Below are positions 44,076 to 54,700 of a stretch of DNA of 64,000 bases, in pieces. The stretch spans positions 1 through 64,000 of the forward strand of contig DASQIK010000044.1 of NCBI GenBank assembly GCA_035631615.1, written 5' to 3'. The position numbers were made by a program, and so were the translations under genes. The stretch is from UBA5189 sp035631615 (lineage in GTDB: Bacteria > Chloroflexota > Limnocylindria > Limnocylindrales > CSP1-4). The notes beneath the pieces were generated by a model that saw only the letters and a list, made by a program, of their open reading frames with translations, had not been told where the DNA came from and made no database searches. How positions within the stretch are numbered: position 1 is the stretch's first letter; each line of letters begins with the position of its first letter.

Positions 44076-44903
44076 TCAGCCCCGCATCAGCCGCGCGCGG
44101 ATGGTATGGACGGCTGCGATGCCGCCGCCGAGCGCCAGGGCCGCGAGGATCGCGAGATGGACCAGCGCCAGGACCGGCGCGTCGCCGATCGTCCCGAGCA
44201 TCAGGGCGCGCGCGACGGCGACGCCGTGCCACAGCGGACTGAGCCAGGCGATCGGCTGGATGAGCGGCGGGAGCTGCTCGATCGGGAAGAACGTCCCGCT
44301 GAACAGGAACAGCGGCGTCACGCCGAAGCGAAAGATCGTCGAGAACCGGTCCGGTGTCCGCTGCGTCGCGGTGAACGCCATGATCGGCGTGGCGAACGCG
44401 AGCCCGGTCAGGACGGCCACGGGGACCGCCAGCACGATCATCCACGACCGGCTCGCGCCGTACGCCACGATGACGAGGGCGAAGATGGTGGCCACCAGGG
44501 TCAGCCGGACCGCGATCCAGGCGATGTTGCCGATCGCGACGTCGCGACCCTCCAGCGGGGTCGCAGCCATGGCGTGGAAGATCCGGTTCCATTGAAGGCC
44601 GCCGAGGATCGGGAAGGTCGCCTCGAACGAGCCGGTCTGCATGAGCGACGACGCCAGCAGCCCGGGTGCCAGGAACTGCAGGTAGGTCACCCCGCCGAGG
44701 ACCGCGTCCTGGGTGCGATCGACGTAGACGCCCAGCCCGAAGCCCATCGCGGTCAGGAACAGCGCCGGGATCCCGAACGACCCGAACAGCGACGCGCGAT
44801 ACAGCCGCCGGTACTGCCGCGCCCGGTGCTCGAAGACGCGGCCGGCGGTCGCCCACCAGGCGGCATTGGGCGCCGCGCCGCGCGCAATCGCCACCGCTGT
44901 CAC
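44076..44903 (-). CDS. ABC-2 type export permease, first
   Basis: 275 aa, six helices, with LFLFSGTFFPIEQLP before SPLWHGVAVARAL as in its downstream partner. About one quarter identical to it by eye, mostly in that block. Lies 10 bases after the ATPase gene. Confidence 0.92.
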   Translation of the reverse strand: MTAVAIARGAAPNAAWWATAGRVFEHRARQYRRLYRASLFGSFGIPALFLTAMGFGLGVYVDRTQDAVLGGVTYLQFLAPGLLASSLMQTGSFEATFPILGGLQWNRIFHAMAATPLEGRDVAIGNIAWIAVRLTLVATIFALVIVAYGASRSWMIVLAVPVAVLTGLAFATPIMAFTATQRTPDRFSTIFRFGVTPLFLFSGTFFPIEQLPPLIQPIAWLSPLWHGVAVARALMLGTIGDAPVLALVHLAILAALALGGGIAAVHTIRARLMRG

Positions 44904-44913
44904 GACGACCGTC

Positions 44914-45861
44914 CTACTCGATCAGGGACCGGCCGGTCAGCCGGAGGAACACGTCCTCGAGGGTCGACCGGCGCACGAGGACCGTCTCGGGACGGAGGCC
45001 GCGCTCCCGAGCCGCGATGACGACCGCCTCGCCGTCGTCGGCGTATGCGAGCACCCGGTCGGGCAGCTTCTCGATGCGCGACCCGAGGCCGTCGAACTGG
45101 CCGTCGAGGGTGTCCTGCACGCCGGCCGGGAACCGGAACTCGGCGACCTCCCTGGTCGAGTAGCGCTCGATCAGCTGGCGCGGCGAGCCCTCGGCCACGA
45201 TCTTGGCCTTGTCCATCACCACGAGCCGGTCGCACAGCTGCTCGGCCTCGTCCATGTAGTGGGTCGTGAGCACGAGCGTCACGCCGCGCTGCTTGAGCCG
45301 GTACAGCCGGTCCCAGACGAGGTGCCGCGCCTGGGGGTCGAGGCCGGTCGTCGGCTCGTCGAGGAGCATCAGGTCCGGCTCGTTGATGAGCGAACGTGCG
45401 ATCGTCAGGCGCCGCTTCATGCCGCCGGAAAGGGGCTCGACGAGGTCCTTGCCGCGGTCGGTGAGCTGGACGAACTCGAGCAGCTCGTCCGCGCGACGGG
45501 CGCATTCCTGGCGGGAGAAGCCGAAATAGCGGCCGTAGATGATCAGGTTCTCGCGAACGGTCAGCTCGTTGTCGAGCGTGTCCTGCTGCGGAACCACGCC
45601 GAGCCGGCCGCGGATCTTCGCGCCGTCCGTGCGCGGGTCCATCCCCTGCACGAGGAGCGTGCCGTCGCTGATCGGAGACGTGCACCCGATCATGCGCATC
45701 GTCGATGTCTTGCCGGCGCCGTTCGGCCCGAGGAACCCGAACGCCTCGCCGGGTTGGACGTCGAAGTCGACCGCATCGACCGCGGTGAACGTGCCGAACC
45801 GCTTGGTCAGGCCCCGCGCCTCGATCAGCGGCGCCGATCCGGCGACCCGTTGCTCCTTCAT
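44914..45861 (-). CDS. ABC exporter ATPase (DrrA/NodI type)
   Basis: 315 aa. Walker A GPNGAGKTS, VPQQDTLDNELTVRENL, signature LSGGMKRRLTIARSL, Walker B MLLDEPTTGLDPQAR, switch TTHYMDEAEQLCDR, plus the C-terminal regulatory domain of about 85 residues. Drives the two ABC-2 permeases below it. A TAGGAT element 9 bases before its ATG suggests a leaderless start; divergent from the DUF2071 gene. Confidence 0.94.
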   Translation of the reverse strand: MKEQRVAGSAPLIEARGLTKRFGTFTAVDAVDFDVQPGEAFGFLGPNGAGKTSTMRMIGCTSPISDGTLLVQGMDPRTDGAKIRGRLGVVPQQDTLDNELTVRENLIIYGRYFGFSRQECARRADELLEFVQLTDRGKDLVEPLSGGMKRRLTIARSLINEPDLMLLDEPTTGLDPQARHLVWDRLYRLKQRGVTLVLTTHYMDEAEQLCDRLVVMDKAKIVAEGSPRQLIERYSTREVAEFRFPAGVQDTLDGQFDGLGSRIEKLPDRVLAYADDGEAVVIAARERGLRPETVLVRRSTLEDVFLRLTGRSLIE

Positions 45862-45911
45862 GAGCGGCGAATCCTAGCCTCGCGTCCGGCAAGTCGCAGC
45901 CAGCTACAACC

Positions 45912-45920
45912 TGCTATGTT
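45912..45920 (+). promoter_or_regulatory. Extended -10 promoter of the DUF2071 gene
   Basis: TG-c-TATGTT (45912-45920) ends 8 bases before the ATG at 45929. There is no clear -35 and no Shine-Dalgarno; this fits leaderless transcription. Confidence 0.5.
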
Positions 45921-45928
45921 CGGGTAGC

Positions 45929-46732
45929 ATGAATGTCGATGCCGGTGCCGTGCTCGCGACCCCGCGGACGCGTCGCCGCTGGACGGATGCGGTCACCCTG
46001 CTGCGGAACTTCGCGCTGGTCACGTTCGATGTCGACCCGGCGCGGCTCGCCCGGGCGCTCCCGGACGGCCTCCGGCCCGAGGTCCGGACACTCGACGACG
46101 GGCGCCAACGTGGGTTTGTCTCCGCGGTCTCGTTCCGCGACATCGACTTCCGGTTTCGTGGCGCCGAGCTCGTTCGCGCCTCGTTCGGGCAGACGAACTA
46201 CCGCGCCTACGTGATCGGTCCTGACGGGCGCCGCGCCGTGCACTTCTTCGAGACCACCCTCGATTCGCGCCTGGCCGTCGTCCCCCGCCGCCTGTGGGGC
46301 ATGCCCTGGTTCGGCGGCAGGACGACGATCGAGGCGGCATGGGATGGCCCGAGGTGCCTGGCGTACCGGCATGTCTGCACGGGCGATCGGAACGGCGTGG
46401 ACGCGCAGTTCACCGGGACCGACGTGCCCGCCGGGCGCCTCGACGGCTTCGCCGACGCCGATGACACGGCCATCGTGCTGACCCATCCGCTCGACGGGTT
46501 CTACCAGCTCCCGGACGGCCGCCTCGGGCGGTACTCCGTCTGGCACCCGCGGCTGCGGCTCACCGTCGGCAGCGCGGTCCGCTCGCGATATGCCGTCTTC
46601 GAGCGGCTGGGCCTGGTCGCAGCTGGCGCGACGCCGCACTCGGTGCTGCTCCAGCCATCGGTGGAGTTCGACGTCCACCTGCCGCCGGTTCGCGGGGCGG
46701 CCGCGAATGGCCGGCGGACTACGCGAGGCTAG
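45929..46732 (+). CDS. DUF2071 protein (acetoacetate-decarboxylase-like fold)
   Basis: 267 aa. LLRNFALVTFDVDPARLARA near the start, then FRDIDFRFRGAELV, NYRAYV, GRRAVHFFETTLDS and a WGMPWFGG turn form the recognisable DUF2071 (YqjF-like) pattern. Enzyme activity is unknown; the fold resembles acetoacetate decarboxylase but its Schiff-base Lys is not evident. The stop overlaps the convergent MFS stop by 4 bases. Confidence 0.82.
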   Translation: MNVDAGAVLATPRTRRRWTDAVTLLRNFALVTFDVDPARLARALPDGLRPEVRTLDDGRQRGFVSAVSFRDIDFRFRGAELVRASFGQTNYRAYVIGPDGRRAVHFFETTLDSRLAVVPRRLWGMPWFGGRTTIEAAWDGPRCLAYRHVCTGDRNGVDAQFTGTDVPAGRLDGFADADDTAIVLTHPLDGFYQLPDGRLGRYSVWHPRLRLTVGSAVRSRYAVFERLGLVAAGATPHSVLLQPSVEFDVHLPPVRGAAANGRRTTRG

Positions 46733-48036
46733 GCGGCCTCGGGAGCGCCGATCGCCTCCGGTTCGACCTCGCCCGAGTGGGCGATGTGCGCGAACTCCCG
46801 CCACAGGATCACGACGAGGATGGCGGAGCCGATGAATCCGAACCAGAACGGCGCGGTGATCCCGAACTGGCGCGCGAGCAGGCCGCCGATCGGCGTGCCG
46901 ACGACGATGCCGCCGAAGACCCCGACGCGGTAGATGCCGGAGACGCGGCCGATCAGCTGGTCCGGGACGGCTCGCTGGCGGATCGAGGTCGCCGTCGTGC
47001 CCCAGACGAATGCATGCGCCCCGAACACCACCATGGTCACCAGGGCGACCGCCGGCGAGCGGGTGAGCGCCAGGGTCAGGTGCGTGAACGTCTCGATGAT
47101 CAGGCCCACACGCATGATGTTGCCGAGGCTGAACCGCCGCTCCAGCGCGCCATACGCGAACGTGCCGATGGCCCCGCCGATGGCCGACGCCGTCGTGAGC
47201 AGGCCGAACCCGACGCTGTCCATCCCGAGCCGGTCACCCGTGTAGAGGACCAGCACCGACCACGCCGCACCGAACGTTACGTTGAACGCGACGATGGTCA
47301 GGACGAGCGTGCGCATCGGCCGGTGGTCGCGGAGCCAGCGGGCGCCCTCGAGCAGGTCGTGGCGGATCGAGGTCGAGGGGCCGTCCTCGCGTTCGAGGTC
47401 GCCCTCGACCGCCGCGGCGTGGGGGGCGGCGTCCGAGGCGGCGATGCGCAGGATCAGCGCGGCGCCCAGGACGTAGGCGATGGCATCGACGGCGAACGGC
47501 ATCGACGTCGCGAACACGAACAGGAACGCGCCGATCGGCGGCCCGATCAGCTGGTTCGTGAAGATGTAGCCGGCCTGCAGCCGGGCGTTCGCGATGCCGA
47601 GGCCGGTGCGCGGGACCAGGCGCGGCAGCAGGCTGGTGGTCGCAAGGTCTCCGAACGTCTCGGCCGTTCCGAGCAGGAGCAGGCCGGTGAGCACGACGGC
47701 GATGCTGATCGTGCCCGTCAGGATCATCGCGGCGAGACCGGCCAGCACGACGGCGCGCGCGAGATTGACGAAGATCGCGATCCGGCGCCGGTCCTGGCGG
47801 TCGACGATCACCCCGGCGACCGTGCCGAAGACGAGCGCCGGCAGGTAGTCGCACAGGAACGCCAGCGAGACCAGGAACGGATCGCGGGTCAACGACGCGA
47901 CGAGCAGGGGGCCCGCGGCGACCACGATGCCGTCGCCGAGGTTCATGACGACGACGGCCGACAGCAGCGGTCGGAACGGCCGACCGAGACGCGCTGGCGA
48001 GATCGCGTCGACGAGTGCCGTCATGGGCGTTGGCAC
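46729..48036 (-). CDS. MFS transporter (EntS/MFS_3 type)
   Basis: 435 aa with 12 helices and a central charged loop of about 30 residues (EGDLEREDGPSTS). After helix 2, TVAGVIVDRQDRRRIAIFVN is motif A of the family that exports siderophores or drugs. GTG 48036 or ATG 48024. Upstream TAGGCT (minus strand, near 48058) may be its -10. Substrate unknown. Confidence 0.9.
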   Translation of the reverse strand: MPTPMTALVDAISPARLGRPFRPLLSAVVVMNLGDGIVVAAGPLLVASLTRDPFLVSLAFLCDYLPALVFGTVAGVIVDRQDRRRIAIFVNLARAVVLAGLAAMILTGTISIAVVLTGLLLLGTAETFGDLATTSLLPRLVPRTGLGIANARLQAGYIFTNQLIGPPIGAFLFVFATSMPFAVDAIAYVLGAALILRIAASDAAPHAAAVEGDLEREDGPSTSIRHDLLEGARWLRDHRPMRTLVLTIVAFNVTFGAAWSVLVLYTGDRLGMDSVGFGLLTTASAIGGAIGTFAYGALERRFSLGNIMRVGLIIETFTHLTLALTRSPAVALVTMVVFGAHAFVWGTTATSIRQRAVPDQLIGRVSGIYRVGVFGGIVVGTPIGGLLARQFGITAPFWFGFIGSAILVVILWREFAHIAHSGEVEPEAIGAPEAA

Positions 48037-48081
48037 GGTTGCATCGGCGCGTCAGCCTACCGCGGGCCGTACGCTGCGCGA

Positions 48082-48445
48082 GTGGTGCAGTCGTACACCG
48101 CCGAGGTGGTACTCGCGGCGCTGGTTCGTCAGACCATGGAGCTCGCCGCCGAGGCCGCCACACGCGGTGATCCGCCGTTTGGCGCGCTCCTCGTGGACCC
48201 TTCCGGCGCCGTCGTGGCACGCGCATCCAACCGCCAGGTCTCCGGCAACGACCACAGCCCACGCCGAGATCGAGCTGTTGCGCGCCGCCGCGCGCGCCGG
48301 CCACCGGGGGCCGCTCGATGGCTACGCGCTCGTCGTCAACGCCCACGCCCGCCACCCGCCGCGCACCCTCGCCGGCATCCTCGCCACCGAGTCAGCCACG
48401 CAGATCGCGAGCTTCCGCTCCGCTGGCCAGCCCGCGATCGACTGA
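48082..48445 (+). pseudogene. Frameshifted cytidine/deoxycytidylate-deaminase-like gene (tRNA/guanine deaminase type)
   Basis: From GTG 48082 one frame gives TRGDPPFGALLVDPSGAVVA, the first part of a CDA-fold deaminase. At about 48250 the reading shifts one base, and the next frame gives TTAHAEIELLRAAARAG with the catalytic HAE. The second zinc motif PCxxC, expected after VVNA, has become HPPRTLAGIL. So there is both a frameshift and loss of two zinc cysteines. The promoter (TACGCT 48070-48075, 6 bases before GTG) is still clean. Confidence 0.75.
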
Positions 48446-48490
48446 TCGATCGCGGCGCGCACCCATGGGCTGATAAGCGGGCGCCAATCG

Positions 48491-49228
48491 ATGGACGCCA
48501 ACGTATGCATCGTGGATGTAATTCGGCTCGGCCGAGTGGTTCGTGCGCTCCGAATTCGGCACGGATGGCGCCAGACCGATCTCGCCTCGCGGGTTGGCGT
48601 CTCGCAATCGCTTGTCGCGCGGGTCGAGCGCGGCGGTGCCGATCGACTGACGGTCAAGGTACTGGAAGCCATCGTCGTCGCCGTCGGCGCCAGGCTGAAC
48701 CTCCGTGTTGACTGGAACGGCGAGGCGGCAGATCGCCTCCTCGACGCCGATCACGCCGCCCTCGTCGAGATGGTGCTCCGAATCCTCCGTGATTCGGGCT
48801 GGGAGGCAGTCCCCGAGGTCAGCTTTGCGATCAACGGCGAACGCGGCTCGATCGACATCCTCGGCTGGCACGCTGCTTCCGAGACCCTGCTGATCATCGA
48901 GGTGAAGTCGGTCATCCCGGATGTCCAGGCAACCCTGTTCGTCTTCGATCGAAAGGTCCGCCTCGCCGGTACGATCGGTGCCGCCCGCAGCTGGAGGCCA
49001 AGGCGCGTGGGTCAGCTCATCGTCGTCGCCGAGGGCCGGACGGCACGCCGACGGGTGGAGATGCACGCAGCGACATTCGAGGCGCGCCTCCCGGATCGGG
49101 GCCGGGGCATCCGCGCATTTCTCACAGCGCCCGCCGACCACGCCGGACTTCGCGGCCTCTGGTTCCTGTCAGCCAGAACTGGAGCGGGTAGTCGGCAGCG
49201 AGTTGTCAGAGGCCGCCGAGCAGCGTGA
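48491..49228 (+). CDS. XRE-type HTH protein with PD-(D/E)XK nuclease-like domain, copy B
   Basis: 245 aa. HTH with RALRIRHGWRQTDLASRVG and SLVARVERG, linker WNGEAADRLLDADHAALVE, then Glu109, Asp122 in GSIDILGWH and Glu137-x-Lys139 in IIEVKS, then FDRKVRLAG. All match copy A at 34735 in order and spacing, about 40 percent identical by eye. ATG 48491 lies 13 bases after GATAAG (48472-48477), much as in copy A; GTG 48512 is the alternative start. Sits between the dead deaminase and dnaK. Confidence 0.85.
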   Translation: MDANVCIVDVIRLGRVVRALRIRHGWRQTDLASRVGVSQSLVARVERGGADRLTVKVLEAIVVAVGARLNLRVDWNGEAADRLLDADHAALVEMVLRILRDSGWEAVPEVSFAINGERGSIDILGWHAASETLLIIEVKSVIPDVQATLFVFDRKVRLAGTIGAARSWRPRRVGQLIVVAEGRTARRRVEMHAATFEARLPDRGRGIRAFLTAPADHAGLRGLWFLSARTGAGSRQRVVRGRRAA

Positions 49229-49321
49229 GCATGGCATCGAACCACTTAACCGTCATCTCGACACCGACGTGGGAGTTCGACAGGGGCTGGCGGCCCAAAT
49301 ACCCTGGTCGGTTCTAAACGA

Positions 49322-49355
49322 CGACTCGCTCGGCCAAATCGGCTCGAGCGAGTCG
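49322..49355 (-). terminator. Terminator-like hairpin after dnaK
   Basis: Perfect 11-base stem CGACTCGCTCG / CGAGCGAGTCG with a 12-base loop. Read from the dnaK side it is followed by TCGTTTAG. It lies about 100 bases past the dnaK stop, in a 230-base gap that also has a smaller hairpin (GGTTCG/CGAACC, 49398-49417) and no gene. Confidence 0.65.
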
Positions 49356-49458
49356 GGTCAGTGCTGGATGACGAGTGGCGGCGGGCGAGGCGGCGCGGGT
49401 TCGAAACGCCGCGAACCGAGGGGTCCGCGGCGTCGTACGCGGCTGAGAGGCGGCGGAG

Positions 49459-51438
<1,980 letters not shown>

Positions 51439-51462
51439 GGGTCTGGTGGCTCCTGTTCGCTG

Positions 51463-52212
51463 CTAGTTGGCTCGGTCGGTGGTTGGAATCGGTTCGGATT
51501 CGGTGGCGCTGCCGTCGTCCTCGGCGACCGCGACCAGCGCGGGCCGGATGACCCGATCGCGGATCCGGTAGCCGCGGCGCAGCTCCTCGACGATCTCGCC
51601 GCCGGGGCGGCCGGTACCGGGGACGTTCACGACGGCCTCGTGCTCGCGCGGGTCGAACCGGAGGCCCGCCGACGCGTCGATGCGCGAGACACCCTCGCTC
51701 TCGAGGAGCATCCGGAGCTTGCGATCGATGGCGGCGATGCCCTCGACCCAGCCGGCGTCGACGCCGGTCTCCGGCCGGTGCTCGACCGCGAGGTCGAAGT
51801 CGTCGGCGAGGCCGAGCACCTTGCGGATGAGGCCCTCCGACGCGATGCCGGCCATGGCCTCGCGCTCCTCAGCCGTGCGGCGCTTGAAGTTGAGGAACTC
51901 CGCGCGCTCGCGCTGGAGGGCGGCGAGGTAGTCGTCGCGCTCCTTCTGGAGTGCCTCGAGGGCGGCCTCGGCGCCCTTGTCCCGGCGGCCGATCCGGCCG
52001 ACGAGCGGCGTCGATCCGCGTCCGGCGCTCGGAGCGCCATCGGATGCCGGCGCACCGCCCTCCGTCAGGCGCTGGATCTCGAGGCGCGCCAGCTCGACCT
52101 GGCGCCGTGCCAGGTCTCGCTCACGTGCCAGTCGCTCGATCTCGGCGGCGAGCTTGGCCGGTGAGACGTCGATGGCGGCGGCGCGCTGCTGCGCGCGGGT
52201 TGGTCGATCCAT
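51463..52212 (-). CDS. grpE: Nucleotide exchange factor GrpE
   Basis: 249 aa. A long N-terminal coiled coil (residues about 20-130) in which EFLNFKRRTAEEREAM is the family signature, then a beta domain with FDPREHEAVVNVPGTGRPGG and the end RIRDRVIRPALVAVA. Releases ADP from DnaK. The coiled part holds an additional Gly/Ser segment (GGAPASDGAPSAGRGS) that breaks the helix. Confidence 0.96.
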   Translation of the reverse strand: MDRPTRAQQRAAAIDVSPAKLAAEIERLARERDLARRQVELARLEIQRLTEGGAPASDGAPSAGRGSTPLVGRIGRRDKGAEAALEALQKERDDYLAALQRERAEFLNFKRRTAEEREAMAGIASEGLIRKVLGLADDFDLAVEHRPETGVDAGWVEGIAAIDRKLRMLLESEGVSRIDASAGLRFDPREHEAVVNVPGTGRPGGEIVEELRRGYRIRDRVIRPALVAVAEDDGSATESEPIPTTDRAN

Positions 52213-52229
52213 GTGCAGGTAATCCCCGT

Positions 52230-53294
52230 TCAGTGGTAGAGGTGGTCGACGAGCTCATTCATGAGCCCGGAGACGAAGCGGACGGTGCCGATCGCCGATG
52301 AGTAGGCCAGGCGCGTCGGGCCGAGCACGCCGACGACCCCGACGGCGCGGTCGCGCCGGCCGTATGGCGCGAGCACGAGCGCGACCTCGCGCATGTCCGG
52401 CGGCTCGTTCTCGTGGCCGATGAAGACCTGCACGACGCCGGATGCCGCGACGCTCCCGACGAGCTCGCCGAGGTACGTCCGGTTCTCGAGGGCGGTGAAC
52501 ACGCGCCGCAGCTTCTCGCTGTGCGCGAACTCGGGGGCGCCCATGACGTTGAGCAGCCCGTCGCTGAAGACCTCCTCGACGGCGGCGCGGTCGTAATCCG
52601 ACAGCACCCGCCCGATGCGCTCGCCGACCCGCGCGACGAGCTCCCAGTGCGGCACCGAGGGATCGAGCGCCAGGAGCGCACGCTCCACGTCGTCGGCGGT
52701 CGCGTCGTGGACGAGATCGTTGAGCACGGCGGCGACGACGGTCAGCGCCTCCTGGTCCTCCGGCGCGCCGAGGGTCACGAGGGACTGCTTGATCGAGCCT
52801 TCGCGGAGGACGACGACCAGGCTGGCCATGCGCTCGTTGATCGAGACGAGGTCCACGCGCCGGACGCGCGCGGCGGCCGGCTTGGCCGGGGTCGCGAGGC
52901 CGGCGGCGTGGGTCAGCCCGGCGATCGTCGACGCGGCCAGGCGGAACCAGTGCTCGCTGGCGAACTCGACCTGGCCGAACTGGTGACGGATCATGAGCTG
53001 CTCGACCTCGGGCAGCGGGGCGGAGTCGATGATCGACTCGACGAACCAGCGATAGCCGGCGTCTGTCGGGATGCGGCCGGCCGAGGTGTGTGGATGGTCC
53101 AGGAGGCCGGCCAGCTCGAGCTCCGCGAGGATGTTGCGGACGGTCGCGCTGGACACGCCGAGGCGATACCGATCGACCAGCGCCTGGCTGCCGACAGGGG
53201 TCGCTGTCATGACGTATTCCTCGATGACGGCCCGCAGGATCGCCTGTGCGCGAAGGTCCAGGGGGCCGCTGGAGCGACGGATGCGACGCGCCAA
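52230..53294 (-). CDS. hrcA: Heat-inducible repressor HrcA
   Basis: 354 aa. Winged helix at 15-80 with TPVGSQALVDRYRLGVSSAT and HPHTSAGRIPTDAGYR, then GAF-like and dimer domains (VVVLREGSIKQSLVTL, IGHENEPPDMREVALVLAPY, VGVVGVLGPTRLAYSSAIG). Binds CIRCE and represses its own operon. TTG start after GGGAGAA. Followed by grpE with a 17-base gap. Confidence 0.96.
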   Translation of the reverse strand: MARRIRRSSGPLDLRAQAILRAVIEEYVMTATPVGSQALVDRYRLGVSSATVRNILAELELAGLLDHPHTSAGRIPTDAGYRWFVESIIDSAPLPEVEQLMIRHQFGQVEFASEHWFRLAASTIAGLTHAAGLATPAKPAAARVRRVDLVSINERMASLVVVLREGSIKQSLVTLGAPEDQEALTVVAAVLNDLVHDATADDVERALLALDPSVPHWELVARVGERIGRVLSDYDRAAVEEVFSDGLLNVMGAPEFAHSEKLRRVFTALENRTYLGELVGSVAASGVVQVFIGHENEPPDMREVALVLAPYGRRDRAVGVVGVLGPTRLAYSSAIGTVRFVSGLMNELVDHLYH

Positions 53295-53324
53295 GGCCGG
53301 TTCTCCCGATTGGATGCTCGGTCG

Positions 53325-53351
53325 TTAGCACTCTCCATGCCAGAGTGCTAA
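53325..53351. promoter_or_regulatory. CIRCE operator
   Basis: TTAGCACTC-N9-GAGTGCTAA, a perfect match to the HrcA binding site, 30 bases before the hrcA start and just downstream of the predicted transcription start. Confidence 0.97.
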
Positions 53352-53363
53352 CGCGTTGGAAGG

Positions 53364-53392
53364 ATCGTAGCCCGAGCGGTCGGGAGTGTCAA
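53364..53392 (-). promoter_or_regulatory. Promoter of hrcA-grpE-dnaK
   Basis: Read on the minus strand: TTGACA (53392-53387), 17-base spacer, TACGAT (53369-53364). The start would fall near 53357, so CIRCE lies in the leader. The same hexamers and spacing appear at 10346-10374. Confidence 0.88.
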
Positions 53393-53408
53393 CGCGCCCG
53401 GCGTGGCC

Positions 53409-54668
53409 CTAGCGATTCGATGCTGGCGAGCTGCGTCGCTCGACATCGTCAACTGCGCGTCGGACGGCCGCGTCGACACGCCGCTCCAGCCGGGCCTCGA
53501 GGGCGGCCAGGTCGGCCGCATCCAACGCGGCGGCGGCCGCGGCGTGCTCCTCGTTGGCCGCAACCAGCTCGAACCGGAACCGGCGTGCGGCCTGCTTCTC
53601 GAGCCGGCCCTTGATCGGGGTGAACGAGGTCGTGAGGACGAGCGTGGTCAGGACAAGGGACAGCTCCGAGTCCTGGCCCGTGAGATCGACGAACAGCCAG
53701 TTGAACAACCGGATCGAAGCGGCATACAAACCCGCCAGAATCGCCGTGAGGGCGCCGTAGGCGAACGTTCTCCCGATGATCCGGTCGATGTCGTACAGGC
53801 GATGGGTCGCGATGGCCTCGAACACGGCCACCGGCAGGCTCGTGAGAGAGACCGCGAACAGCACGTAGGCGACCTCGCGGCCGTTCGGCCCGATGTCGAG
53901 CAGCGCAGTGACGAGCACGTACAGGGCAGTGGTGACCAGGGCGAATCCCGTCCCGAACGCGAACCAGCGCAGCTGGAGCCGTTCGATGTCCGAGGATTCG
54001 CGATATCGCCGCGCCATGCTGCTTCCTGCGACGAGAAGCGGGACGAGGAGCCCGGCAGCGACGAGATCCGAGATCAGCGTCAGCGCCGCGGCGGGGCCCG
54101 GCGGCGTCGCGATCGGGTTGTCGAACGCCGAGTAGATCAGCATCGGCCCAGGGCGCACGGCGGTTGCGAGCCCGAGCGCGGCGCAGAACACCGGGAGCCA
54201 GCGCAACAGGCGCCCGTCCGCCGCCGTTGCCGGCATACCGGTCGGGAACCGGATGATCAACGCGATGATGAGGTACGCGAACGTCGAGATGGAGACGACG
54301 GACCCGAGCCATGCTGCGAGCGCTCCAACGTCGCGATTGCCCCCGGGGAGATGGTTGACCAGCATCACCACCCAGAACCCGGTCGCAGCGGTCGCCGCGA
54401 CTCCGAAGGCGAGGAACAGCCACCCGATCGCGTTGTCGGGGCGACGCGTCCGCAGGAGCAGCCCGGTCGCGAGCAGGCAGATCGGCAGCACGAAGCCGGC
54501 GAGATCGCCCGCCTGAGAGGCCTGGAAGGTCGCCGACCGAGCATCGGTGCCGAGCCCGACGAGCAGCGTGACAAGGTTCGCGAGGAGGCCGGCAACGAAG
54601 ACGAGCTGGGCGATGAGGCGGGTTCGACTCGGTGATTGGGCTTGCGCCGTCGGCGCGGACGCGACCAT
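53409..54668 (-). CDS. Multi-helix membrane protein resembling a sensor-kinase input module
   Basis: 419 aa, about 10 hydrophobic helices, then a coiled tail (residues 370-419). The block ATHRLYDIDRIIGRTFAYG, then LYAASIRLFNWLF and FTPIKGRLEKQAARRF, is the hallmark of the membrane part of LiaS/NarL-linked histidine kinases, but the protein stops after the coiled coil and has no H box or ATPase. So it is either a stand-alone sensor subunit or a truncated kinase. No partner regulator is beside it. Confidence 0.72.
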   Translation of the reverse strand: MVASAPTAQAQSPSRTRLIAQLVFVAGLLANLVTLLVGLGTDARSATFQASQAGDLAGFVLPICLLATGLLLRTRRPDNAIGWLFLAFGVAATAATGFWVVMLVNHLPGGNRDVGALAAWLGSVVSISTFAYLIIALIIRFPTGMPATAADGRLLRWLPVFCAALGLATAVRPGPMLIYSAFDNPIATPPGPAAALTLISDLVAAGLLVPLLVAGSSMARRYRESSDIERLQLRWFAFGTGFALVTTALYVLVTALLDIGPNGREVAYVLFAVSLTSLPVAVFEAIATHRLYDIDRIIGRTFAYGALTAILAGLYAASIRLFNWLFVDLTGQDSELSLVLTTLVLTTSFTPIKGRLEKQAARRFRFELVAANEEHAAAAAALDAADLAALEARLERRVDAAVRRAVDDVERRSSPASNR

Positions 54669-54700
54669 CGTCGCTCGATCCTAGCGCGTCGAGCGGTGCA

